A stretch of 13,105 bases of DNA from RGIG8597 sp050872545 (lineage in GTDB: Bacteria > Spirochaetota > GWE2-31-10). Made by a program: the position numbers and the translations under genes. Of this stretch, positions 1 to 6,691 are shown piece by piece (within the stretch, counting starts at the first letter, position 1; every line of letters begins with the position of its first letter). The DNA lies in the NCBI GenBank assembly GCA_050872545.1, contig JBNMHA010000061.1:1-13105 (forward strand). Direction: 5' to 3'. The notes below the pieces were generated by a model. The model was not told the DNA's origin. It made no database searches and worked only from the letters and a program-made list of their open reading frames with translations.

Positions 1-29
1 ATTCCAAACTAGAATTAGGGTCTGTCCCC
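1..29. repeat. Interspersed repeat copy A (GGGTCTGTCCCC type)
   Basis: This 29-bp unit has a small dyad, ATTCCA-N3-TAGAAT with one mismatch, followed by TTAGGGTCTGTCCCC. It matches 8671-8699 at 26 of 29 positions, and all three differences are transitions. It begins at the window edge, so it may extend further left. It ends 5 bp before the mntP stop codon. No transposase is present. The motif reminds me of REP-like or RAYT-associated palindromes, but that link is inference. Confidence 0.6.
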
Positions 30-34
30 ATAGG

Positions 35-622
35 CTAAAAAAATACGCCGGTAATAAATATTTCCAGTCCTATAGCAATAAGAATTATTCCTCCAAAAAT
101 TGTTGCTTTACCGGAAAATTTCGTGCCGACCTTTTTACCTATAATCAATCCTGTCATACAAATAAAAAATGTAACAACAGAAATTATCAATGCACAAACG
201 ATTGCCATAATCAAACCATATTCCGCAATCGTAAATCCTACAGACAATGCATCAATAGAAGTTGCAAGTCCTTGTATTAAAAGCGTAATTATTCCAAGCG
301 AAGAAACTTTTTCCTCATCAGTCTTATTTTTTATTCCTTCTACCAGCATTTTACCACCAATTAAAACAAGAAGTATTAGTGCAATCCAAGGAATAAACTT
401 CTCAAATGCTTCAAAATACTGAATTACCGTATGCACACATCCCCAGCCAATCATTGGCATTAATGCTTGAAAAAAGGCAAAAACTCCGGCAATTGTACAC
501 ATTTTTCCGATTTTCATGTTTGATTCATTCAAGCCATTTGCCAATGACACTGAGAATGCGTCCATTGCAAGTCCGATTCCAAGCAGTACGCTATTGAGAA
601 AAAACAGTAGATTCCATTCCAT
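35..622 (-). CDS. mntP: Manganese efflux pump MntP
   Basis: Inner-membrane exporter that pumps Mn2+ out of the cytoplasm to prevent manganese toxicity. The 195-residue protein is almost entirely hydrophobic, consistent with six membrane helices, and close to the usual length of the family (about 190). It shows the two-fold internal repeat of the family (DUF204), each half with a membrane Asp: AMDAFSVSLANG near residues 20-30 (Asp21) and ATSIDALSVG near 120-129 (Asp124). Those acidic residues are the ones the family uses for transport. The ATG at 622 follows an AAGGAG ribosome binding site at 631-636. A manganese riboswitch and two terminators lie in its leader, which independently supports the assignment. 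It appears to be transcribed alone. Confidence 0.95.
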   Translation of the reverse strand: MEWNLLFFLNSVLLGIGLAMDAFSVSLANGLNESNMKIGKMCTIAGVFAFFQALMPMIGWGCVHTVIQYFEAFEKFIPWIALILLVLIGGKMLVEGIKNKTDEEKVSSLGIITLLIQGLATSIDALSVGFTIAEYGLIMAIVCALIISVVTFFICMTGLIIGKKVGTKFSGKATIFGGIILIAIGLEIFITGVFF

Positions 623-642
623 TTTCCAATCTCCTTAAAAAT

Positions 643-682
643 AAAAAAAGCCCCGATACAACTTTTCAGCTGTATCCGAGCT
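643..682 (-). terminator. Second leader terminator (T2) of mntP
   Basis: On the minus strand a hairpin pairs 671-682 with 649-660, closes through further pairs to a GAAA tetraloop, and has one internal mismatch and a few G-U pairs. It is followed by seven Ts (649-643). It ends only 7 nt before the mntP ribosome binding site. It is separate from the first terminator at 688-726, so the leader contains two in series. Confidence 0.8.
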
Positions 683-687
683 TCTGT

Positions 688-726
688 AAAAAAACTCAAG
701 TACAGCCAATAATGCTATACATGAGT
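688..726 (-). terminator. Riboswitch-controlled terminator (T1) of mntP
   Basis: On the minus strand ACTCATGTATAGC (726-714) pairs with GCTGTACTTGAGT (706-694) over 13 positions with one T-T mismatch. The loop is 7 nt and seven Ts follow (694-688). The 5' arm reuses CTCAT (725-721), which is the closing strand of aptamer helix P1. Aptamer and terminator are therefore mutually exclusive, as expected for a metal-induced ON switch. Confidence 0.82.
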
Positions 727-801
727 CTCGCAAATTAAAGCAAGCCAGACCTGCGGTCAGTATGTTGACTTGCTGCGTTATACGCCTGCTACTCCCTCAT
801 T
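721..801 (-). promoter_or_regulatory. yybP-ykoY manganese riboswitch aptamer
   Basis: Read on the minus strand, the element opens with ATGAGGGAGTAGC and closes with GCGAGACTCAT. ATGAG (800-796) and CTCAT (725-721) form P1. The conserved GGGAGTAG loop sequence follows the first strand. A second arm, AGCAAGTCA...TGGCTTGCT, pairs over 9 bp and encloses the ACATACTGACC segment that corresponds to the second conserved metal-binding loop. This layout and its position before mntP match the yybP-ykoY class, which senses Mn2+. Metal binding should hold P1 closed, block the terminator at 688-726 and turn mntP on. I could not fix the promoter; weak candidates lie around 805-850. Confidence 0.9.
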
Positions 802-831
802 GGGATTTGTTTGTTTACAAACATTAATTTC

Positions 832-865
832 AAAAAAAGTCACTACACAAAAGCATAATGACTTT
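832..865 (-). terminator. Intrinsic terminator after serC
   Basis: On the minus strand AAAGTCATTATGC and GTGTAGTGACTTT form a 13-bp stem, with some G-U pairs, around a TTTT loop. The right arm runs into a T-tract (838-832). It starts about 21 nt past the serC stop and separates the gap-pgk-serC cluster from the mntP leader. Confidence 0.85.
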
Positions 866-886
866 CCGTAGTAAAAAAACTAGCTA

Positions 887-1990
887 TTAAGAGTTAGCTT
901 TTGCAAAATCTTTCATAAAGGCAGCAAGTTTTTCGCAACCTTCAACCGGCATTGCATTGTAAGTGGAAGCACGCATTCCGCCTACAGAACGGTGACCTTT
1001 CAAGCCATACAAACCGACAGCTTTTGCTTCTTCAATAAACTTTTTGCTCAAAGTTCCGTCTGCATCATCTTTTCCTAAAGTAAAAGTAATATTCATTGCA
1101 GAACGAGAATCCTTCTGTGCATGACCTTTATAAAATCCATTTGATGAATCAATAACATCATAAACCAACGCAGCTTTATTTTTATTGCGTTCAGCCATTT
1201 TATCAAGTCCGCCGATTGTATTTTTAAGCCAATCCATTACAAGATTAACCATGTAAATACTCCAAGTCGGAGGTGTATTATACAATGAATTATTTTCTGC
1301 AAATGTAGAATAACGCAACATTGTAGGGATTTTATCGTTTTCTCTTTCGTAAAGATCCTTGCGGACAATTGCTACAGTTACACCTGAAGGTCCGATATTT
1401 TTTTGAGCACCGGCAAAAAGTACTCCGATATTTTTCCAGTCAACAGGCTTTGATAATGCATCGGAAGAAGCATCAATTACCAAAGGAATTCCGTTTGTTT
1501 CTGGCAAATTATCGTATTCTGTTCCAAAAATTGTATTGTTAGAAGTGATATAAACATAATCTATATCGCCTGTATCTTTAATTTCCGGAATAGAAGGAAT
1601 TCTGTCAAAGTTAGTGTCTTCTGAAGTTGCAATTATTTCAATGTTTTTTCCCTGAATCTTAGCTTCTTTAATTGCTTTTTTAGACCAAGTACCGCTGTTT
1701 ATATACAAAGCTTTCTTTCCATCTCGCAAGAAACACATAGGAATCATAGCAAATTGCAGTGAAGCTCCGCCTTGTATAAACAAAATATCAAAATTGTCCG
1801 GAACCTTATAAAGTTCTTTTATCAAAGCAATTGCACCGTTATGAACAGCTTCATATTCTTTGCCGCGGTGAGAATGTTCCATAATAGACATTCCTGAACC
1901 TTGGAAATTTACCAAATCTTTAGCTGCTTTTTCCAAAGCTTCCACCGGCAATGTAGAGGGACCGGGATTAAAATTAAATACTCTATCCAT
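887..1990 (-). CDS. serC: Phosphoserine aminotransferase
   Basis: PLP-dependent, cytoplasmic class-V aminotransferase that converts 3-phosphohydroxypyruvate and glutamate to O-phosphoserine and 2-oxoglutarate in serine synthesis. It can also act on the equivalent 4-phosphothreonine step for vitamin B6. The protein is 367 residues (family about 360). The family N-terminus FNFNPGPSTLP is at residues 5-15. GGAS (74-77) lies in the cofactor phosphate site, the PLP lysine is Lys197 in AGAQKN, and HRSVGGMRAS is at 333-342. I chose the ATG at 1990 rather than the upstream one at 2029: the protein family begins here and AAGGAA lies 6 nt upstream, while the longer start adds 13 unrelated residues within the intercistronic hairpin. 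It lies 66 bp after pgk. SerA and SerB genes are not in the window. Confidence 0.96.
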   Translation of the reverse strand: MDRVFNFNPGPSTLPVEALEKAAKDLVNFQGSGMSIMEHSHRGKEYEAVHNGAIALIKELYKVPDNFDILFIQGGASLQFAMIPMCFLRDGKKALYINSGTWSKKAIKEAKIQGKNIEIIATSEDTNFDRIPSIPEIKDTGDIDYVYITSNNTIFGTEYDNLPETNGIPLVIDASSDALSKPVDWKNIGVLFAGAQKNIGPSGVTVAIVRKDLYERENDKIPTMLRYSTFAENNSLYNTPPTWSIYMVNLVMDWLKNTIGGLDKMAERNKNKAALVYDVIDSSNGFYKGHAQKDSRSAMNITFTLGKDDADGTLSKKFIEEAKAVGLYGLKGHRSVGGMRASTYNAMPVEGCEKLAAFMKDFAKANS

Positions 1991-2014
1991 ATCTTTTTCC
2001 TTAAATATTAAATA

Positions 2015-2040
2015 TCCCAAGCACAGCAACGCACTTGGGA
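2015..2040 (-). other. Intercistronic hairpin between pgk and serC
   Basis: TCCCAAGTGC and GTGCTTGGGA (minus strand) form a 10-bp stem with two G-U pairs and a 6-nt loop. It is followed by ATATTTAATATTT rather than a T-run, so it is not a convincing terminator. It more likely stabilises the pgk 3' end or marks a processing site in a pgk-serC transcript. Confidence 0.6.
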
Positions 2041-2056
2041 ATAAAGTTACTTTATA

Positions 2057-3331
2057 TTATTTATCGTTTAATGCTGCAATTCCGGGTAAAACTTTTCCTT
2101 CTACTAATTCAAGAGAAGCTCCGCCGCCTGTAGAAATGTGGCTCATTTTATCGGCAACACCTGCTTTATTTACAGCTGCAACTGAATCACCACCACCGAT
2201 AACAGTAACGGCACCTTTCAAGTCAGCCAAAGCATTTGCAATTGCCAAAGTTCCTTTTGCAAAATTATCCATTTCAAAAACACCAACAGGACCGTTCCAG
2301 AAAACAGTTTTTGCATCAGCCAATTCACCTTTGAACAAATCAATACTTACAGGACCAATATCCAATCCCATCATATCTTTAGGCATAGCGTCAATGTTTG
2401 TTGTTTTGATAGTTGCGTCATTAGCAAATTTATCAGCACAAACAACATCTGTCTGCAACAACAGTTTAACGCCTTTCTTTTCGCAGCCTTCAATGATTTT
2501 TTTAGCTGTTTCAATCTGGTCTTCTTCACACATTGAAGTTCCGATTTCCATTCCTTTCGCTTTAAAGAATGTGAAAGCCATTCCACCGCCGATTATGATT
2601 TTATCAACTTTTTCAAGCAATTTTTCGATTACGGTAATTTTAGAAGAAACTTTTGCACCGCCGACAATAGCAACAAATGGATGAGCCGGATTTTTAACAA
2701 CTTTATCTTCCAAGAATTCAAGTTCTTTTTCCATTAAGAAACCGGCAACACAAGGTCCCTTCACAAATTTGCAGATTGATGCAGTAGAAGCGTGGTCTCT
2801 GTGTGCAGTACCGAATGCATCATTGATATAAACTTCACCGTAAGTTGCCAAAACTTTAGCCATTTCATCGCGTTCTGCTGCATCTTTAGATGTTTCCTGT
2901 TTGTGGAAACGAGTATTTTCCAGCAATAAAACTTCTCCGTTGTCCAAAGCGTCTACCATTTTTTTAGTTTCATCGCTCAAGCAGTCTGGCGCAACTTTTA
3001 CTTCTTTTGCAATATATTCGGAAAGACGTTTTGCAACAGGTGCCATTTTGTGTTTTCCGTTGATATATTTTTCTTCATCAAAAGCTTCACCTGCTTTTTC
3101 AGCTTTTTCTTTTGCCTTAGCCATATCTTTTTTAGGGTCACCTAAATGAGACATCAAAACAAGGCTTTTTGCTCCATTTTCCAAAACATATTTAATAGTA
3201 GGAAGTGCAGCTTTGATACGAGTATCATCACTGATAACACCATCTTTTAAAGGCACATTGAAATCAACACGCATAACAATTTTTTTGCCTTTTACGTCAA
3301 TATCTTTCACTGTTTTCTTTGTAATTGCCAT
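2057..3331 (-). CDS. pgk: Phosphoglycerate kinase
   Basis: Cytoplasmic glycolytic enzyme that transfers the phosphate of 1,3-bisphosphoglycerate to ADP, giving ATP and 3-phosphoglycerate. The 424-residue protein is slightly longer than typical bacterial Pgk; the extra length is largely a charged lysine-rich segment around residues 65-95. Family signatures are present in order: RVDFNVPL (21-28), LLENTRFHKQE (136-146), AIVGGAKVSSK (221-231), WNGPVGVFE (345-353) and the nucleotide loop GGGDSVAAV (379-387), followed by STGGGASLE (400-408). I start at the ATG at 3331, giving MAITKKTV, because it has AAGGA at 3340-3344 and matches the family. The ATG at 3382 adds 17 residues with no family counterpart. 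It lies between gap, whose product it uses, and serC. Confidence 0.96.
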   Translation of the reverse strand: MAITKKTVKDIDVKGKKIVMRVDFNVPLKDGVISDDTRIKAALPTIKYVLENGAKSLVLMSHLGDPKKDMAKAKEKAEKAGEAFDEEKYINGKHKMAPVAKRLSEYIAKEVKVAPDCLSDETKKMVDALDNGEVLLLENTRFHKQETSKDAAERDEMAKVLATYGEVYINDAFGTAHRDHASTASICKFVKGPCVAGFLMEKELEFLEDKVVKNPAHPFVAIVGGAKVSSKITVIEKLLEKVDKIIIGGGMAFTFFKAKGMEIGTSMCEEDQIETAKKIIEGCEKKGVKLLLQTDVVCADKFANDATIKTTNIDAMPKDMMGLDIGPVSIDLFKGELADAKTVFWNGPVGVFEMDNFAKGTLAIANALADLKGAVTVIGGGDSVAAVNKAGVADKMSHISTGGGASLELVEGKVLPGIAALNDK

Positions 3332-3352
3332 ATTGTTTATCCTTAATTTAGT

Positions 3353-3382
3353 TTTATTTTGACTTTCTGCTGCAGAAGTCAA
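3353..3382 (-). promoter_or_regulatory. Possible pgk promoter with overlapping dyad
   Basis: Just past the gap terminator, the minus strand has TTGACT (3382-3377) and AATAAA (3358-3353) 18 bp apart. An inverted repeat, TTGACTTCTG-CAG-CAGAAAGTCAA, covers the -35 box and spacer (3359-3382) with one bulged base. The predicted start would fall almost on the ribosome binding site, and the -10 box is weak, so this is a tentative call. The dyad could instead be an RNA hairpin or an operator. Confidence 0.3.
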
Positions 3383-3388
3383 TTTATT

Positions 3389-3419
3389 AAAAAAAACGGG
3401 GAATTACATGAATTCCCCG
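3389..3419 (-). terminator. Intrinsic terminator between gap and pgk
   Basis: On the minus strand CGGGGAATT pairs perfectly with AATTCCCCG around a 5-nt loop (CATGT), and eight Ts follow (3396-3389). It is GC-rich in an AT-rich setting and looks strong. It should make gap mRNA more abundant than pgk-serC, or separate the two transcripts entirely. Confidence 0.85.
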
Positions 3420-3434
3420 GCTTTTTCCAGTTGA

Positions 3435-3479
3435 GGAAATTGCATATTATTTGCAATTCCCATACCGTCGTAAGACGGT
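3435..3479 (-). other. Two hairpins in the gap 3' untranslated region
   Basis: The first is ACCGTC-N4-GACGGT (3464-3479), a perfect 6-bp stem 13 nt after the gap stop. The second (3435-3460) pairs TTGCA with TGCAA and GGAA with TTCC around one bulged A. Neither is followed by a T-run. With the terminator at 3389-3419 they make three consecutive stems after gap, which would protect its 3' end. Confidence 0.55.
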
Positions 3480-3492
3480 CAGGATTGATTTA

Positions 3493-4527
3493 TTATTTTA
3501 CGTTTTCAGCAAAATATTTGATTGTTCTTACCATTTGGCTTGTGTAAGAGTTTTCGTTGTCATACCAAGAAACAACCTGAACTTCATAAGTATCATCATC
3601 AACTTTAGCAACCATAGTTTGAGTAGCATCAAACAATGAACCGTAAGTCATTCCGATAATATCAGAAGAAACGATTTGTTCTTCGTTGTATCCGAAAGAA
3701 TCATTAGCAGCAGCTTTCATTGCAGCATTGATTCCTTCTACAGTTACGTTTTTTCCTTTTACTACAGCGATCAAAATAGTTGTAGATCCTGTAGGAGTAG
3801 GAACACGCTGTGCTGAACCGATTAATTTTCCGTTTAATTCAGGAATTACAAGACCGATAGCTCTAGCTGCACCAGTAGAGTTAGGTACAATGTTAGCAGC
3901 ACCAGCTCTTGCTCTTCTCAAGTCGCCTTTTCTGTGTGGACCATCAAGAATCATTTGGTCACCGGTATAAGCGTGAATTGTGCTCATAATACCAGCCTGA
4001 ATTGCAGCATAGTCATTCAATGCTTTAGCCATAGGTGCAAGACAGTTTGTAGTACAAGAAGCAGCAGAAATAATATTATCTCCGTCTTTCAAAGTACCTT
4101 CGTTTACACCAAATACGATTGTAGGCAAATCGTTTCCTGCAGGAGCAGAAATAACAACTTTTTTAGCACCTGCATCAATATGAGCCTGAGCTTTATCTTT
4201 TTTTACGTAGAAACCTGTACATTCAAGAACAACATCAACACCCAATTTTCCCCAAGGAAGATTTTTTGCATCAGCTTCTTTGTAAATTGTAATTTTCTTT
4301 CCGTCTACTGTAATAGAATCTTCTCCAGCTTCTACAGTGTGTTTGTTTTCACCGATTTTTCCGCAGTATCCGCCCTGAGCTGTATCATATTTTAAAAGTT
4401 GAGCCAGCATTTTAGGATCTGTCAAGTCGTTGATTGCAACAACATCGTATCCTGCAGCACCAAACATTTGTCTGAAAGCCAGACGACCAATTCTACCGAA
4501 ACCATTAATAGCAACTTTTACTGCCAT
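3493..4527 (-). CDS. gap: Glyceraldehyde-3-phosphate dehydrogenase (type I, NAD)
   Basis: Cytoplasmic glycolytic enzyme that oxidises and phosphorylates glyceraldehyde-3-phosphate with NAD+ to 1,3-bisphosphoglycerate, the substrate of the neighbouring Pgk. The 344-residue protein opens with the Rossmann motif INGFGRIGR (residues 7-15). Asp34 in AINDLTD is the residue expected to favour NAD over NADP. The catalytic loop SAASCTTNC (154-162) carries Cys158, and His185 is in STIHAYTGDQ. NSTGAA (216-221) and WYDNE (321-325) are further family signatures. The ATG at 4527 has AAGGAG at 4534-4539 and a near-consensus promoter further upstream. Length and motifs are normal. The segment DTAQGGYCGKIG (48-59) differs from the commoner DSVHGRF style. 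Confidence 0.97.
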   Translation of the reverse strand: MAVKVAINGFGRIGRLAFRQMFGAAGYDVVAINDLTDPKMLAQLLKYDTAQGGYCGKIGENKHTVEAGEDSITVDGKKITIYKEADAKNLPWGKLGVDVVLECTGFYVKKDKAQAHIDAGAKKVVISAPAGNDLPTIVFGVNEGTLKDGDNIISAASCTTNCLAPMAKALNDYAAIQAGIMSTIHAYTGDQMILDGPHRKGDLRRARAGAANIVPNSTGAARAIGLVIPELNGKLIGSAQRVPTPTGSTTILIAVVKGKNVTVEGINAAMKAAANDSFGYNEEQIVSSDIIGMTYGSLFDATQTMVAKVDDDTYEVQVVSWYDNENSYTSQMVRTIKYFAENVK

Positions 4528-4587
4528 TTTTTACTCCTTATGAATAAAAATTTGTTCTATAAAATAAAAAAATTTATGAATGGCAAA

Positions 4588-4616
4588 ACTATAATCGATA
4601 TGATATTTGTTGTCAA
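4588..4616 (-). promoter_or_regulatory. gap promoter (sigma70 type)
   Basis: On the minus strand TTGACA (4616-4611) and TATAGT (4593-4588) are separated by exactly 17 bp. This is a perfect -35 and a five-of-six -10, fitting a highly expressed glycolytic gene. The leader would be about 50 nt of very AT-rich sequence. Its -35 box overlaps that of the divergent promoter at 4607-4635. Confidence 0.8.
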
Positions 4617-4635
4617 TCTTTTTCTAAATTATAAT
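4607..4635 (+). promoter_or_regulatory. Promoter of the SpoIIE-type phosphatase gene
   Basis: TTGTTG (4607-4612) and a perfect TATAAT (4630-4635) are separated by 17 bp. Transcription would start near 4642. That is after the ATG at 4638 and supports translation from the internal ATG at 4707. The -35 box shares two bases with the gap -35 box on the other strand. Confidence 0.65.
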
Positions 4636-4706
4636 AAATGCAAAACTTGTTTCTTTATGTTCCTTTTTGGAATAAAAAAATAGAATCAGAGGAAAATAAA
4701 TCGGAT

Positions 4707-6593
4707 ATGAATAACAATTTAGGTATTAAATCGGCACGTTTCATTTTAATTCTTGTCGTTCCAATTATAGTAACAACATCTTTAATTATCGGCGGACTTT
4801 CAATCCGTTCGGAATATGCAAGCCTTACCGGAGAAACCAACAAACGCTACAGATTGTCAATTATGAACTACCGCAACCTCATAAGCGGCAATTCACTGAA
4901 AAATGCAGAAGAAACTGTTCAAAATATTGTAAGAGATGAATCGGTAATATTTGTGGCAGTTATGCTAAACAACGGCAAAGAAAATGAAGAAATTATTTTC
5001 AGTATGGGAAACGCCGAAGGTGGATTTAACGGACTGGATACAAGTGATTTAGCAAAACTTTCGGAGCGTCCCGAAAAATTATTAAGAAACAGCCTGATAA
5101 ATGAAGTTTATCCGAAAGATTTATTAAAGGAAATAGAATTAAACAGCAATGAAATTCTTCCTCCATTCTTAACCGCAGAAGAATTTGAAAAGTTAATACC
5201 GAAATTTGTTTCTACAAAAATAGAAACTTTTTTTAACTACAACAGCGTAATTAAAGAGCAAGAATTTTCCCGATTATACGAACTTTTCAAGCAAAGTTAC
5301 TACAAAACCGAAAAAGGTTACCGTTTAAGACAATGTTCCGAAGCCGAGAAAAAGGTTTTGTACAATTTTCTGTACTCGTCCGGTTTTTTGGAAAACAGAG
5401 TAAGTGTTTTTCCGCATTTGAAAAAAGTCGGACTGGAAAAATCTTATCTGTTCTACTGCCCACTGTATTCAAATCCTCCTGCCAGCGAATATAACGGCAA
5501 CATAATAATTTGTTTCTCATTTACAGACATAATCAAACAACTGCGCAGTCGGACAATTATTTCTATTTTCATAACGCTGATAGCTGCTTTGGTTGCCGTT
5601 GCTTGGAGTATTTTCTCGGCATTTGCATTTTCATCAAGAATTGTAAAACCGCTGCACAAGATGTGCGGACAAGTAAAAATTATCAGCGAAACGGAAGATT
5701 TTGAGTCATTGAAAGGAACACAATATGAAAAATTGGACATTAACAGCGGTGATGAAATCGAAGATTTGGCGAAAGATATTAATTTGATGACAGAAAATCT
5801 TATCGAAAAATCAAAATCGGACAAACAGCTTCTTTTGGGGAAAGAAATACAGGAGAAATTTATTCCACTGTCACCTATAAAAGATAAAAACATAGAAATT
5901 TACGGTTTTTATGAAGGTGCAAAAGGCGTAAGTGGAGATTATTTTGATTACAAAAAGACAGATAACGATTGCTACACTTTCATTATGTGCGATGTTGCAG
6001 GAAAAGGCGTTCCAGCAGCATTGATTATGGTAGAAATATTTACATTGTTCCATACATTGTGCAGCAAAAAAATCAATACGGCTCAAGTCGTTCAAAACAT
6101 CAATGATGTACTGGCAGATAAAGGATTTGACGGGAGATTTGCCTCGATAATTGTATTGACGCTGAATGTTATAACCGGGGAAATGCGTTTTACCAGTGCC
6201 GGATACTCTGAATTGTTTGTATACAAGCATAAATTAGGAAAAAGTCGTGTATTTCCACTTCCGAAAAGCGGTCCGGCAGTCGGAGTTTTTCATTCCGCAA
6301 TGCTGCCGGAACCATATCATGAAATAAAAAGCCGCTTAGATTACGAAGATATAATACTTCTGTTCAGCGATGGAATTGAAGAATCACGAAGCGGAAATTT
6401 TTCAACAGATGAAAAAGGCAGCAAACATTTTGAAGAATTCGGTCGTACTCGCTTAATAAATGCCGTTGATTCATCACTGAAAAAAACTCCTGACGGCGTA
6501 ATCCGCAACATTATAAAGCATGAACATTTATTCAGAAAAAATGCGGAACAATATGATGACCTGACACTTTTGGCAATTATGCGCAAACGATAG
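4707..6593 (+). CDS. Membrane sensor with HAMP and SpoIIE/RsbU-type PP2C phosphatase domains
   Basis: Predicted Ser/Thr phosphatase of the SpoIIE/RsbU class, which in known systems dephosphorylates an anti-anti-sigma (STAS) protein. The 628-residue protein has TM1 at about 11-33, an extracytoplasmic region of about 250 residues that I do not recognise, TM2 at about 283-308, a HAMP linker at about 307-370, then the phosphatase domain to the end. Metal-site motifs are intact: SGDYFD (409-414), CDVAGKGVPAAL (428-439), FSDGIEESR (553-561) and YDDLTLLAI (616-624). I start at 4707 because the protein then begins just before TM1 and the likely transcript starts near 4642. An AGAGGA lies 13 nt upstream, a rather long spacing. 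The in-frame ATG at 4638 has no ribosome site. No STAS or anti-sigma gene is nearby, so the target is unknown. Confidence 0.9.
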   Translation: MNNNLGIKSARFILILVVPIIVTTSLIIGGLSIRSEYASLTGETNKRYRLSIMNYRNLISGNSLKNAEETVQNIVRDESVIFVAVMLNNGKENEEIIFSMGNAEGGFNGLDTSDLAKLSERPEKLLRNSLINEVYPKDLLKEIELNSNEILPPFLTAEEFEKLIPKFVSTKIETFFNYNSVIKEQEFSRLYELFKQSYYKTEKGYRLRQCSEAEKKVLYNFLYSSGFLENRVSVFPHLKKVGLEKSYLFYCPLYSNPPASEYNGNIIICFSFTDIIKQLRSRTIISIFITLIAALVAVAWSIFSAFAFSSRIVKPLHKMCGQVKIISETEDFESLKGTQYEKLDINSGDEIEDLAKDINLMTENLIEKSKSDKQLLLGKEIQEKFIPLSPIKDKNIEIYGFYEGAKGVSGDYFDYKKTDNDCYTFIMCDVAGKGVPAALIMVEIFTLFHTLCSKKINTAQVVQNINDVLADKGFDGRFASIIVLTLNVITGEMRFTSAGYSELFVYKHKLGKSRVFPLPKSGPAVGVFHSAMLPEPYHEIKSRLDYEDIILLFSDGIEESRSGNFSTDEKGSKHFEEFGRTRLINAVDSSLKKTPDGVIRNIIKHEHLFRKNAEQYDDLTLLAIMRKR

Positions 6594-6618
6594 CAATTAT
6601 TTTTTGCACAAACCATTT

Positions 6619-6658
6619 TGCCGGACAAGCCGGCATGTTAAAACTTACTTCAAAGTAA
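6619..6658. terminator. Hairpins in the convergent gap, possible weak terminators
   Basis: Between two converging genes lie TGCCGG-N5-CCGGCA (6619-6635) and TTACTT-CA-AAGTAA (6645-6658). On the minus strand the second is followed by GTTTT, which could serve as a weak terminator about 34 nt past the stop of the 606-residue gene. On the plus strand neither has a T-run. The assignment to either gene is uncertain. Confidence 0.4.
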
Positions 6659-6691
6659 CTTAGGCTTTCGCTTGGAAAAAAATATTCAGCA

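Noticed and set aside
805..822. Palindrome TGTTTG-TTTA-CAAACA upstream of the riboswitch
   Set aside because: It is short and AT-rich. It could be part of the mntP promoter region, but I could not place -35 and -10 boxes with confidence.
2136..2684. Long plus-strand frame of 182 codons inside pgk
   Set aside because: It is antisense to a clearly conserved gene, has low-complexity composition and no ribosome site. It is a shadow frame.
4538..4582. Direct repeat TTATGAAT (4538-4545 and 4575-4582) in the gap leader
   Set aside because: It is only 8 bp in extremely AT-rich DNA and can easily arise by chance. There is no dyad symmetry pointing to an operator.
4638..4706. Longer N-terminus of the phosphatase starting at the ATG at 4638
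   Set aside because: That ATG lies 2 bp after a perfect TATAAT and before the predicted transcript start, and it has no ribosome binding site. The extra 23 residues are not family-like.
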